From contig NC_030811.1 in NCBI RefSeq assembly GCF_001704415.2, positions 58,331,591-58,395,590 on the forward strand: DNA of 64,000 nucleotides. Reading direction: 5' to 3'. Below are positions 11,699-21,868 of this stretch, piece by piece (position 1 is the first letter of the stretch; every line of letters begins with the position of its first letter). Position numbers and translations under genes: made by a program. Under the pieces are notes generated by a model. It was given only the letters and a program-made list of their open reading frames with translations. It searched no databases and was not told the DNA's origin. This DNA comes from Capra hircus (Eukaryota > Chordata > Mammalia > Artiodactyla > Bovidae).

Positions 11699-12080
11699 CT
11701 ATGCCGATGGCCCCCCTGCCCGAGACCTGACGTCTTTGCAATAGTTGCGCCTTGTCCCAGAGCTGCTCCAGCAAAGAGCTGAGAAACGGAAAGCGGCCGT
11801 TCAGAAAATCGGGCCTTGTGACCATCTCCACTGGCACGCAGTTCTGCGTTTTCAGGTTTCGGATCCTCCGCGGAGAATAATTCCGGGCGCCCCCTGGCAG
11901 GTTCCTCCTGCGTGTGCGCAAAGGCAGCTCCGGCCTTTTCACCTCCTTCTTCGGCTCCTCCTCCAACTCCCGCTCCCCAGTTCCTGTGGCCCGGCGCCGC
12001 CGTCTAGACTGCGTGGAGCGGAGAGAGTGCGACGGCTCTGAAGCCGCACCTCTGAGCTTATTCCTCGTTTGCCCGACCAT
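11699..12080 (-). CDS. DPY19L2: DPY19L2 coding exon 1 (127 codons plus one base)
   Basis: The exon opens with ATG at 12080-12078 (M-V-G-Q-T-R-N-K-L-R...) and ends in the donor ATAG|gtgagc (GT at 11698-11697). The C-terminal half aligns with human DPY19L2 as I recall it: the cow-type stretches SPRRIRNLKTQ, FLSSLLEQLWDKAQLLQRRQ and VSGRGAIGI correspond to SPGRIQSLKER, VRNSLAQLREKVQELQARR and SSRTTLGI. The region is Arg/Lys/Glu-rich, low in complexity, and precedes the first membrane helix, so it is a soluble, nucleoplasm-facing tail. An in-frame ATG 27 codons upstream (12161) would lengthen it. I prefer 12080 because homology supports no extension. The frame stays open past the donor to 11523, but that part is intronic. 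Confidence 0.9.
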
Positions 12081-12280
12081 TTTCTCATAGTCCCCGTTCG
12101 GATGGGGCTGGTACTCTCTCCGGCGCCGGCCCGGCCCGGCCCAGTCAGGGGAGGTCCGCAAGAGGCCTGGCTCGGCTCACAGCCTCAACGACTCGCCGCA
12201 GCGCCGTTGCAGGCTGCCCGGTCGTCAAGGCGACCGCGAAACAAAACCCAGGCTGCCTGGCGCCGCTCGTGCGCCTCTCA

Positions 12281-12430
12281 CGCGCGCAGCCCCACGTGCG
12301 CTTATCCTGCGCACCCTGCCACGTGCACCTCCCACGCGTTCAGCCCCAGGTGCCCTTATCCAAAGCACCACGCGCAACCTCCCTCGTGCGCTACCACGCG
12401 TGCAGCCCATGTGCGCAGGTCCTTAGCACC
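12281..12430. repeat. Degenerate minisatellite, about 3 units of 54-62 bp
   Basis: Three successive blocks share a 'gc.agcccca.gtgc' start and a '...cttatcc...gcacc' end: 12281 onwards, 12335 onwards and 12397 onwards. The units are GC-rich and each carries CACGTG, CAGGTG or CATGTG at the same place. It lies 200-350 bp upstream of the DPY19L2 start codon. Confidence 0.65.
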
Positions 12431-12543
12431 GCCCCTCGCGGACTCTCCCACGTGCGCCGGCACGTGTCCATTCTGTAGTGAGCGGACTGCTCCGGGCCCC
12501 AAGCACATCTCCTCGCGCGTTTCCCCGCGCATCTTCTCACGTG
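12293..12543. promoter_or_regulatory. Cluster of five CACGTG E-boxes
   Basis: Exact palindromic CACGTG sites lie at 12293-12298, 12320-12325, 12449-12454, 12461-12466 and 12538-12543, and a sixth is at 13194-13199. CACGTG is the core site of bHLH-ZIP factors such as USF and MYC. Use by any given factor is inference. Confidence 0.6.
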
Positions 12544-12599
12544 CGCGGCTCAGCTGTCATACCTTGCTAGCGGACAAGAACTTTCTTCGTTTTAATTCC

Positions 12600-13680
12600 T
12601 TTCTTCGGGTTTAGCCTTAGCTTTGTTTTTGCCAAAAGGTTGTCTGTTTCAAGGTTATTAACAAAAAAAGGAGATCTCAATTTTAAAAGTAACAGTAGGG
12701 GGGAAAAAAGCGAGGGAAAGAAGCTAAAGCGTGTCACGCGCCTGGCACTTACTAGGAGCGTCTCTCCTCGCCTTCTTGGAACACTTGGCTGGTATGGGAC
12801 ACGTAGAGTTCATCTCCTACACCGAGGCAGTGGCCCGAGGCTGCAGGCAGCAGGTGGCAGAGCTGGCGTGAACCCGGTGAGTCTAACCGCACAGCCTCAG
12901 GTTGAATGCGAATTCAGTGTTCTCCCCTTTGAGGACAGAGTTTATCCATGTATTCTGAAGTGAAATTGTGTCCCAAACCAGATTGCTCAGAATTCCTCAG
13001 CAGTTGAGCGCGAAGCTGTGCTCAGCACTCTCACCTTTCTGAACCAGAAACCACCCGGGACCACGTAAAAGGAGAAACCCACAGTCACTGTAGAGCCATA
13101 CGCGACGCCACAGCGACTGGCAAAGATGCACAGGTACCCTGGCGCTTGTCACGTCCTCTGCTCCCGGTCCTGCGGCCGGATCCCACACCGCCTCACGTGC
13201 CGTCTGTTTCCCGACCGATCCAACTCCGTAAAACCCCTTTCCCCCCATCTAGTCTAGACGCCCTGCGGCTAGGTTAATTTCCCGGATGCCACACCGCTCA
13301 GAAATGCTCGGGACTCCCATTAGCCCATAAATAAAAGTTAAACTCCTTGGCTTGTTTATTGGCACCTTTAGTAGCCTGCCCCATCTACCTTTTCAACTTC
13401 AGTTTCCCACGTCCCCGGACACAGATCTTCCTCTCCAGTCATTCCAAGTGAGGTCTTCAGTGTGACTCCGTAACTGTCCCTTTACTCATAACCTGAAGCC
13501 CTCTTGGGTTCTCATCCGTTTTTGCCTGCCTCTTTCAGTTTTGTTACTTTCCAAGCCCCACCCGGTTTCTCCAGCCCAGGTTAATTTCCCTATTCTGCAG
13601 GTCTAAAATCTTGTCACTTAAATTCAGTAAGTGTTATTATTAATTTGCTGGTTTGTAAGATTACCCGCCTCCCCGCCCCC
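12600..13680. other. Region upstream of the DPY19L2 promoter; weak CpG and old repeat-like DNA
   Basis: 12600-13260 is moderately CpG-rich with no supported gene. 13310-13620 resembles degraded L2-like sequence ('aagttaaactccttggcttg', 'acagatcttcctctccagtc'). Short open frames here lack splice or homology support. Confidence 0.4.
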
Positions 13681-13687
13681 CCCCCCC
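13676..13687. repeat. C12 homopolymer in a C-rich block
   Basis: A run of 12 C within a wider CG-rich block (13665-13698). It can form a G-rich quadruplex-prone strand on the minus strand. Confidence 0.8.
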
Positions 13688-13756
13688 GCGCCCGCCCCAA
13701 GGAGCCTTTCTGTGTTACTGGCACTGTGTTTGCTGCTTAAAATGTTCACGCATTTA

Positions 13757-13869
13757 GGGAATTCCCTAACAGTCTAGTGGTTAGGACCTCACTCTTTAAT
13801 TGCTGAGGGCCCAGATTCAATCCTCACCCCCATCTCCACCCCAACCCCCGCGGGGCTAAAAAAATTAAC
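13757..13869 (+). mobile_element. tRNA-derived CHR-type SINE, short
   Basis: Starts 'gggaattccctaacagtcta' and 'gtggttaggacctcactctt', the CHR head, and ends in an A-rich stretch. Flanks at 13739-13756 and 13870-13887 (aaaatgtt..cg.attta) form an 18-bp target-site duplication with a few mismatches. Confidence 0.85.
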
Positions 13870-13887
13870 AAAATGTTTTCGTATTTA

Positions 13888-14260
13888 ATCGTATTTAAAT
13901 TCAGACAGTAACTGTATGAATTAGGAAACCGTGGACTAAGGATGTAGTGATTTACCCAAGTTTTCACAACTGAAAAATAGTCCAACTCTGAGTTTAAAAT
14001 ACAAGGCACTTATGGGTGGTTGATAAAAACATTGAAAAAATATGCAAATTCAAAAAATACCTTATTTTTTCATATGAATATTCTAATATTGTTTTTGGAG
14101 TGCTATGATTATGTTTTCCTTTAATGAAAAGGAAATTATAGAATTATGTAAGACATGAATTGGGTGCATTTGCACCTTTATGTATGTATTAGATAGAGCA
14201 TCTGATTCTGGAGCTTTTTTATTTCTCTTTATTATTATATATTTATAGTATATATTATTA
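13888..14260. other. AT-rich intergenic DNA, nothing recognised
   Basis: No coding, RNA or repeat signal that I can support. Confidence 0.5.
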
Positions 14261-14390
14261 GTTACTCAGTCGTGTCCGACTTTTTGCGACCCCGTGGACT
14301 GTAGCCCGCCAGGCTCCTCTGTCCATGGGATTTTCTAGGCAAAAATACTGGAGTGGGTTGCCATTTCCTCCTCCAGGGGACCTTCCCAAC
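14261..14390 (-). mobile_element. Bov-tA SINE, truncated
   Basis: Reverse BovA unit ('gttactcagtcgtgtccgac', 'caggctcctctgtccatggg') followed by only the first bases of the tRNA-side part, then cut off. Confidence 0.88.
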
Positions 14391-15287
14391 TGTACATAAA
14401 GGAGACTTCATTAATGTGCATTAGAGGATACCCCAGGTTAACTGTCATAGAAAACTGTCTCTTGAGCCTTTTAAAATTCTATACCAATTCTACATCTCTG
14501 GTTGGCTGACTGTTTGTTTCTTTACTTAGGTTTTAAGGTGAATGACCTGGGGCTATTTGTTTCCATCAACCTGATTGTGAATCTATTTACAGGCTACTAT
14601 TTCTGGTATCACTTTGGGAAATTTATATTTTCCAACAGACATTTCAAGTTAACTGAATTATACACTCTTTTACCTGAAATCGATATGGTCACCTGTGCCT
14701 TTTCTAAAAATCAGTGTTTTCCCAAATAATCTGTTTATTCCTCAACTCTGTGATTTTTCCTAGATGTGTTTAAGTTATGTCTTGTTGAATATTTTCAAAG
14801 GTAATTTGAGGGTCCCTGTTGATAGATTATCTACTTAAGTGATTTTATGTTTTACATCTTTGTTTTTTGTGAGGAGTGGGTAGTTTTCTGGGAGCAAAGA
14901 GTGGCTGCTACTGGGATGTTGGCCAAATGTCATTTTCAGTGACATTTTCTTGTATAACTCTGAACTGAAATTTATGATTTTGGTCTTCTCTTCAGTCTGT
15001 TTTGTCTGCTTCTTATGTTTCTCTCTTTGCGAATTTGTTTCTTCGAATTTCCTGTTGTCTTTTGGATCACTCCATGTGCAAACAGAATAAAGCATATGCT
15101 TACCCTTAGTCTAGCCCTCAAAGGTTCAAATCTGGTCATGTTCTCCATTTAAAAAATAATTCTTATGATGTTCATTGTACTATTATTTACGTAAGTGAAA
15201 ATTAGAGCTCCCATGTCAAACAGTGAATTACAGAACACCGATGATGGTGAAGCATTACTAAATTCAATAAAGTAATTTTAAATGAAT
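14391..15287. other. Intergenic DNA, nothing recognised
   Basis: Unique-looking, moderately AT-rich. Open frames at 14502-14729 (plus) and 14835-15095 (minus) have no features of real genes. Confidence 0.5.
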
Positions 15288-15299
15288 ATTTAATAGTAT

Positions 15300-15569
15300 G
15301 CTGCTGCTAAGTCACTTCAGTCGTGTCCGACTCTGTGTGACCCCATAGATGGCAGCCCACCAGGCTCCCCCGTCCCTGGGATTCTCCAGGCAAGAACACT
15401 GGAGTGGGGTGCCATTTCCTTCCCCAATGCATGAAAGTGAAAAGTAAAAGTAAAGTCGCTCAGTCGTGTCCAACTCTTAGTGCCCCCATGGACTGCGGCC
15501 TACCAGGCTCCTTTGGCCATGGAATTCTCCAAGCAAGAGTACTGAAGTAGGGTGCCAGTGCCTTCTGCA
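15300..15569 (-). mobile_element. BovA2 SINE
   Basis: Reverse BovA dimer with the gaaaagt linker. Target-site duplication atttaatagtat (15288-15299) and atttaacagtat (15570-15581), one mismatch. Confidence 0.95.
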
Positions 15570-15607
15570 ATTTAACAGTATAGGAAAATACTTATAGTGT
15601 TAAAAAT

Positions 15608-15825
15608 GGGCTTACCGGGTGGAGCTAATGGTAAAGAACCTGCCTGCCAGTGCAGGAGATACCGGAGATGTGGGTTGATCTCTGAGTCAGAAAGATCCCC
15701 TGGAGGAGGGCATGGCGGCGCCTCTAGTGTTCTTACCTAGAAAATCCCATGGACAGAGAAGCCTGGCAGACTACAGTCCATAAAGTCACAAAGAGTTGGA
15801 CACAATTGAGGTGATTTAGCATGCA
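15608..15825 (+). mobile_element. Bov-tA SINE
   Basis: tRNA-Glu-like head (gggcttaccgggtggagcta) joined to a BovA body. Exact 12-bp duplication tatagtgttaaa at 15593-15604 and 15826-15837. Confidence 0.95.
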
Positions 15826-15902
15826 TATAGTGTTAAAGGTAAAATAAGCAGTGTATATATGATTCAGTGTATAGTAAACACATAGAATTAACTGTGTCCC
15901 AT

Positions 15903-16157
15903 GGACTTCCCTGGTGGCTCAGATGGTAAGGCGTCTGTCTCCAATGCAGGAGACCTGCCTTTGCTCCCTGGGTTGGGAAGATCCCCTGGAGAAGGAAATG
16001 GCAACCTACTCCAGTGCTTTTGCCTGGAAAATCCCATGGACGGAGGAGCGAACGTAGGTTTAACATAGAAGTAACCCCATACATAGGAGTAACCCCATAG
16101 GCCTACAGTCCATGGGGTTGCAAAGAGTCAGATACAAATTGAGTGACTTTACATACT
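15903..16157 (+). mobile_element. Bov-tA SINE with internal 50-bp insertion
   Basis: A standard head and body up to 'gacggaggag', then about 50 foreign bases (about 16049-16101) before the body resumes with 'gcctacagtccatggggttg'. The insert holds two copies of agtaaccccata (16070-16081 and 16089-16100), a 19-bp tandem period. Confidence 0.88.
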
Positions 16158-16337
16158 CCCCTCTAAATCTTTTACATAGAAGACTCATGTATGGAAAATT
16201 ACCAGTGTTGTGACCTTTAGTTAGTAACTTAGTCACTCTAATATTTATCTCCTGATCTGAAAAATGCTGAAGCACTGAAAGCATAGTAAAGCATCTAAAA
16301 GAGTACATGCTTACTTTTAAAACTGTTACTATATCTT

Positions 16338-16452
16338 GGGGACTTACCTGGTGGTCCAGTGGTGAAGACTCCAAGCTCCCACTGCAAGGGGCAGGGCTTT
16401 GATTCTTGGTCAGGGAACTAAGATCATACATGTTTTACACTGTGACCAAAAA
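16338..16452 (+). mobile_element. CHR-type tRNA-derived SINE
   Basis: Begins 'ggggacttacctggtggtcc' and contains 'tcagggaactaagatcatac', typical of the family. The tail is A-rich. Confidence 0.82.
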
Positions 16453-17067
16453 ATAAGATAAAGTGCTCTACAGTGACCAAATTTAGAATATACTGATGAG
16501 TATTATTTCCAATTAGTGTTTTGCTCACCTATATTTTTGTCATTAGTTTTATGTTAGTTCTATTGTTAAACAGTAATAAGAATTCTGTGTTCACTAGTTA
16601 ACTGAGAAAACTGAGAGTTGCCTAAATGATTTTGCATTCTCTCAGTAAGCGGAGGGATAGATTGTGTATGTGAGGGGAAACATGACACTCAGTTTTATTC
16701 TGTTGAACAGAATCATGGCATGTTTTCATCTTGTATAACTTCCCTAACAGTGTTCATTTATTTTGAGCTAGCTATTTTGGACACAGTTGTTGCAGTCATA
16801 TTTAGCTACATGCTTGTTAATGACAATGACTTAAATCAGTATTCCTAATACTTATTTTCTGCTGAACTAACAGTGCATTATAATTTTATATAATGCAGTA
16901 TATTCTCAAATTATTTCTATCTCTTTGAAATGAAGATAATATGTGATTTAGTAAATTGTTTCCCTCACATAGAGATTTTCCAGTTATCTATGTCTAAAAC
17001 TTGTCTCAATTTTCTTTTAGTAAAGCAATTGCTTTTCTTTATGCCAAAATGCAGTGAAACTGTAAAA

Positions 17068-17081
17068 CCAGCAGATGGCAG
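17068..17081 (+). promoter_or_regulatory. Candidate CTCF core site
   Basis: ccagcagatggcag matches every position of the 14-base CTCF core CCASYAGRKGGCRS. It stands alone in repeat-poor intergenic DNA, so it is not a SINE-borne copy. Binding is inference. Confidence 0.5.
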
Positions 17082-17559
17082 TAATGACTTGTAAATAAGG
17101 ATTTTAAAAATTAACAAAGTTCATTTTTTTTAATGTGAAAAAATCACTGTTACTGTACATCAGTTAACTAAATAGGAAATGTAGGGAAATTTGAAATTAA
17201 TCCATCATAAAGATATTACATTGTGTATTTCATATATCAAAATAATTAAGATATTCATCATGGCCAGTGTTCAGCTTTCATAAATAATAATGATTTTGCT
17301 TTCATTGAATCAGATATTTTTAATCAAGTTTAAGTGTTTTAACTTTGCACAAATATATAGATATAAATTTAAGTTGATAGTTGAGTTACATCTATATCTA
17401 GCTTAGTTATATGGATCTGGAAAGATTGAGATAATTAAGTGAATATTGCTTTGAAAATGTTATAGAAGTTGATAATTTAAAATACTAATTTCACTTTAAT
17501 AATATGCATACAAAATGAGGTTTTATTTGTGCTATTTCACAGTTTCTTATACATTACTT

Positions 17560-17592
17560 CCCCCCCCCACCCCCCCCACCCCCCCACCCCCC
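17560..17592. repeat. Interrupted C tract, C9-A-C8-A-C7-A-C6
   Basis: Four C runs of falling length (17560-17568, 17570-17577, 17579-17585, 17587-17592), each split by a single A. The minus strand therefore has four G runs with 1-nt T loops, an ideal G-quadruplex pattern. Confidence 0.85.
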
Positions 17593-19015
17593 GCTTTATG
17601 GAACAAAGAATTGGAATTGGCATCAAAGTGTTTACCTCTAGCCTGTCATCATTAACTAGTTCTAAAGATGAGAGCAAAATTCTTAGGCTCTCATGATTAT
17701 GTTAACTATTATTGAGCCACATATCCAAGATTTTTTCAGAGCATTTAGATTTAGTGATTTTATTCATTTCAATTAAGTTTTTAAAAGAGGAACTGAATGA
17801 GATTCATTTTCTATACTTTTGTAAGACTTCCTATAAATTCACAAAGATAAAAAAAATTCTGTTTATTCATGTATCTCTGTATTTGCTTCAAAAACAGAAT
17901 AACCATAGACTCAGTTTTCTTGGTGGCTGTTTATTTTCTGATTGGTCTGTTTCATATGTGTTAAAAGGTCCTTTCAAATTCATCTGCAGCAAGTTACTTC
18001 CACTAAAAGGAATGTCTTTGCACATGTATGTTTTATGAAACAACAGCTTCAGTCTAAAAACATTACATATCTTGCATTGATTCATTTTTACATAGTGCAT
18101 TTGCTGCTATGAATTACTTTATAGAGCCTGTTTCGATTCCAGTTTTATGCACGTGCTTGTTCATAGAAGAAAATGGAAAGTCATCAAATTGCAGTGAAGC
18201 ATATAGCTTGAATGTAAATACATCTGTATGTGACACTTTGTGTAAACACTGCCTTTTCATCCACAGGAGAAAAGATATCTTGTAATAAGTTGAAATTTCT
18301 GGAAGTTCTAGTCCTTCTATGTCTGTGAAGGTACTATTCTCCTTTTAAAACTGTCTCTCAACCACCCATACTGGTTAGTTCCCCAGGCCTATATCAGGTG
18401 AAATGAGATCTGCTTGACCTTAAACAGCCTTATATAGAAATATTTCATTCAGAGGAAGGAAGATAATCCATTAATTAATTGGGAGAATTCCTTCACTTCC
18501 CCCACAGAGAGACCACCTGATCGCATAATATGTACACACTGATTTGAGCAGAAGGGTACTCGGTAATCATTTTTAAATGACTTAACTAATACATACATAA
18601 CCACGGGCATGTATTTATGTCATACCCCCAAAGTCCATTTTTCCATGAACCCAATGATGATAGTTCCCTGAATAATTTTCAACATATGGATTTTAAAAAT
18701 TTTATAACCAAAGTAACTAATACAAGAACTACTACAAATAAGCAAAAGTCTTAGACCATATTAAAGAATGGACTGTTGTTTATGTATGAGCAGGTTAGAT
18801 GCAAAATATAGCAAAAAAAGAAGTGAAACATAAGACACATGTGTGCTATGTTTTATATCTCATTTTAGATTGACTTAAGATTTAACTTTGATTATGACAT
18901 AGTGGTAAAGAAATATCAGTGGGATATTAGCCAGTATGTCTTGGTAATTTACTTCACCAGCTCTGATTTCTTCAACTATGAAATAAAGACTTTGGACTGC
19001 ATAGCCTTATTAAAG

Positions 19016-19238
19016 GGCTTCCTAAGTGGCCCTAGTGGTAAAGAACCCACTTGCCAGTGCAGGAGACATTAAGAGACACAGGTTCAATCCCTGGGTTGGG
19101 AAGATCCCCTGGAGGAGGGCATGGCAACCCACTCCAGTATTCTTGCCTGGAGAATCCCATGGACAAAGGAGCCTGGCAGGCTACACTTTATGGGGTTGCA
19201 AAGAATCAGACATAACTGAGGCCACTTAACATGCATGC
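19016..19238 (+). mobile_element. Bov-tA SINE
   Basis: tRNA-like head and full BovA body. A 15-bp duplication with two mismatches flanks it (atagccttattaaag at 19001-19015, acagccttatttaag at 19239-19253). Confidence 0.95.
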
Positions 19239-19420
19239 ACAGCCTTATTTAAGTCTTTTAAAGTTGATTCCAGTTAGTATTTGAACATATGTATAGGTAG
19301 CTGGAAAAATATACATGTTGAGTTATATAATGCCTTGTACCAAACTCCCTTGTTAACCGTGCTTCTCTTCTCTCCTTACCTGTCTCTAGCTATGCGTTCA
19401 GATTCCACCTTGATGGTCTT

Positions 19421-21858
19421 TAGTTCAGTTCAGTTCAGTCGCTCAGTCATGTCCGACTCTTTGTGACCCCATGAATCGCAGCACGCCAGGCCTACCTGTC
19501 CATCACCAACTCCCGGAATTCACCCAGACTCACGTCCATCGAGTCCGTGATGCCATCCAGCCATCTCATCCTGGGTCATCCCCTTCTCCTCCTGCCCCCA
19601 ATCTCTCCCAGCATCAGAGTCTTTTCCAATGAGTCAACTCTTGGCATGATGTGTCCAAAGTACTGGAGTTTCAGCTTTAGCATCATTCCTTCCAAAGAAA
19701 TCCCAGGGCTGATCTCCTTCAGAATGGACTGGTTGGATCTCCTTGCAGTCCAAGGGACCCTCAAGAGTCTTCTCCAACACCACAGTTCAAAACCATCAAT
19801 TCTTCGGCGCTCAGCCTTCTTCACAGTCCAAGTCTCACATCCATACATGACCACTGGAAAAACCATAGCCTTGACTAGGCGGACCTTAGTTGGCAAAGTA
19901 ATGTCTCTGCTTTTGAATATGCTATCTAGGTTGGTCATAACTTTCCTTCCAAAGAGTAAGCGTCTTTTAATTTCATGGCTGCAGTCACCATCTGCAGTGA
20001 TTTTGGAGCCCCCAAAAATAAAGTCTGTCACTGTTTCTACTGATTCCCCATCTATTTCCCATGAAGTGATGGGACCGGATGCCATGACCTTCGTTTTCTA
20101 AATGTTGAGCTTTAAGCCAACTTTTTCACTCTCCTCTTTCACTTTCATCAAGAGGCTTTTCAGTTCCTCTTCACTTTCTGCCATAAGGGTGGTGTCATCT
20201 GCATATCTGAGGTTATTGATATTTCTCCCGGCAATCTTGATTCCAGCTTGTGTTTCTTCCAGTCCAGCATTTCTCATGATGTACTCTGCATATAAGTTAA
20301 ATAAGTAGGGTGACAATATACAGCCTTGACGTACTCCTTTTCCTATTTGGAACCAGTCTGTTGTTCCATGTCCAGTTCTAACTATTGCTTCCTGACCTGC
20401 ATACAGATTTCTGAAGAGGCAGGTTAGGTGGTCTGGTATTCCCATCTCTTTCAGAATTTTCCAGAGTTTATTGTGATCCACATAGTCAAAGGCTTTGGCA
20501 TAGTCAATAAAGCAGAAATAGATGTTTTTCTGGAACTCTCTTGCTTTTTCCATGATCCAGCAGATGTTGGCAATTTGATCTCTGGTTCCTCTGCCTTTTC
20601 TTTTAGAACTAACACCCAAAAAAGATGTCCTTTTCATTATAGGGGACTGGAATGCAAAAGTAGGAAGTCAAGAAACACCTGGAATAACAGGCAAATTTGG
20701 CCTTGGAATACGGAATGAAGCAAGGCAAAGACTAATAGAGTTTTGCCAAGAAAATGCACTGGTCATAGCAAACACCCTCTTCCAACAACACAAGAGAAGA
20801 CTCTACACATGGACATCACCAGACAGTCAACACCAAAATCAGACTGATTATATTCTTTGCAGCCAAAGATGGAGAAGCTCTATACAGTCAACAAAAACAA
20901 GACCAGGAGCTGACTGTGGCTCAGATCATGAACTCCTTATTGCCAAATTCAGACTTAAACTGAAGAAAGTAGGGAAAACCGCTAGACCATTCAGGTATAA
21001 CCTAAATCAAATCCCTTATGATTATACAGTGGAAGTGAGAAATAGATTTAAGGGCCTAGAACTGATAGATAGAGTGCCTGATGAACTATGGAATGAGGTT
21101 CATGACATTGTACAGGAGACAGGGATCAAGACCATCCCCATGGAAAAGAAATGCAAAAAAGCAAAATGGCTGTCTGGGGAGGCCTTACAAATAGCTGTGA
21201 AAAGAAGAGAGGTGAAAAGCAAAGGAGAAAAGGAAAGATATAAGCATCTGAATGCAGAGTTCCAAAGAATAGCAAGAAGAGATAAGAAAGCCTTCTTCAG
21301 CAATCAATGCAAAGAAATAGAGGAAAAGAACAGAATGGGAAAGACTACAGATCTCTTCAAGAAAATTAGAGATACCAAGGGAACATTTCATGCAAAGATG
21401 GGCTCGATAAAGGACAAAAATGGTCTGGACCTAACAGAAGCAGAAGATATTAAGAAGAGGTGGCAAGAATACATGGAAGAACTATACAAAAAAGATCTTC
21501 ACGACCCAGATAATCATGATGATGTGATCACTAATCTAGAGCCAGACATCTTGGAATGTGAAGTCAAGTGGGCCTTAGAAAGCATCACTATGAACAAAGC
21601 TAGTGGAGGTGATGGAATTCCAGTTGAGCTGTGTCAAATCCTGAAAGATGATGCTGTGAAAGTGCTGCACTCAATATGCCAGCACATTTGGAAAACTCAG
21701 CAGTGGCCACAGGACTGGAAAAGGTCAGTTTTCATTCCAATTCCAAAGAAAGGCAATGCCAAAGAATGCTCAAACTACCGCACTATTGCACTCATCTCAC
21801 ATGCTCATAAAGTAATGCTCAAAATTCTCCAAGCCAGGCTTCAGCAATACGTGAACCG
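19421..21858 (-). mobile_element. BovB LINE with inverted 5' segment (twin priming)
   Basis: 19421-20601 is the BovB 3' half in minus orientation: (gttca)n tail complement, C-terminal region, and reverse transcriptase with an intact YADD near 20194-20205. At 20600-20601 it switches to plus orientation and reads from the endonuclease C-terminal part through the RT N-terminal part to 21858. The two pieces meet in the BovB map with only about 25 nt lost. An exact 10-bp duplication, tgatggtctt, lies at 19411-19420 and 21859-21868, so this is one insertion, not two. The plus-strand open frame at 21029-21946 is RT sequence that runs into flanking DNA and is not a gene. Confidence 0.92.
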
Positions 21859-21868
21859 TGATGGTCTT

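Larger units (their letters stand above)
1..12080 (-). other. DPY19L2: DPY19L2-like gene, 5' segment (coding exons 1-3 and introns)
   Basis: Three exons with canonical splice sites join in phase into exactly 165 codons (382+25+88 nt) that align with the N-terminal part of the DPY19 family. DPY19L2 is known as a multi-pass protein of the inner nuclear membrane of spermatids, needed to attach the acrosome. Intron 1 runs 8424-11698, intron 2 runs 6559-8398, and intron 3 starts at 6470 and leaves the window. I found no further exon in 1-6470, most of which is BovB and L1. The call of L2 over L1 rests on the first-exon sequence, on the residues around the LEREMTFRTEM motif, and on the position downstream of TBX20. 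Confidence 0.85.
11500..13260 (-). promoter_or_regulatory. CpG-rich promoter region of the DPY19L2 gene
   Basis: CpG density rises sharply from about 11620, peaks over 11650-12560, and continues more weakly to about 13260, while DNA on both sides is AT-rich. No TATA box is apparent upstream of the start codon at 12080. A transcription start is expected between about 12085 and 12300. The second half (12640-13260) could serve an antisense or divergent transcript, but I see no conserved coding content there. Confidence 0.75.
16453..19000. other. Repeat-poor AT-rich intergenic stretch
   Basis: About 2.5 kb between TBX20 and DPY19L2 without recognisable SINE or LINE insertions, unlike its surroundings. 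No gene is supported. It holds a CTCF-like motif and a C-rich quadruplex tract, listed separately. Confidence 0.5.

Noticed and set aside
12069..12614. 181-codon plus-strand frame opposite the DPY19L2 promoter
   Set aside because: Composition-driven frame in CpG-rich, repetitive DNA. No domain or splice context.
12640..13248. Open frames in the second CpG-rich part, as a divergent gene
   Set aside because: No recognisable protein features. A noncoding transcript remains possible but cannot be shown from sequence.
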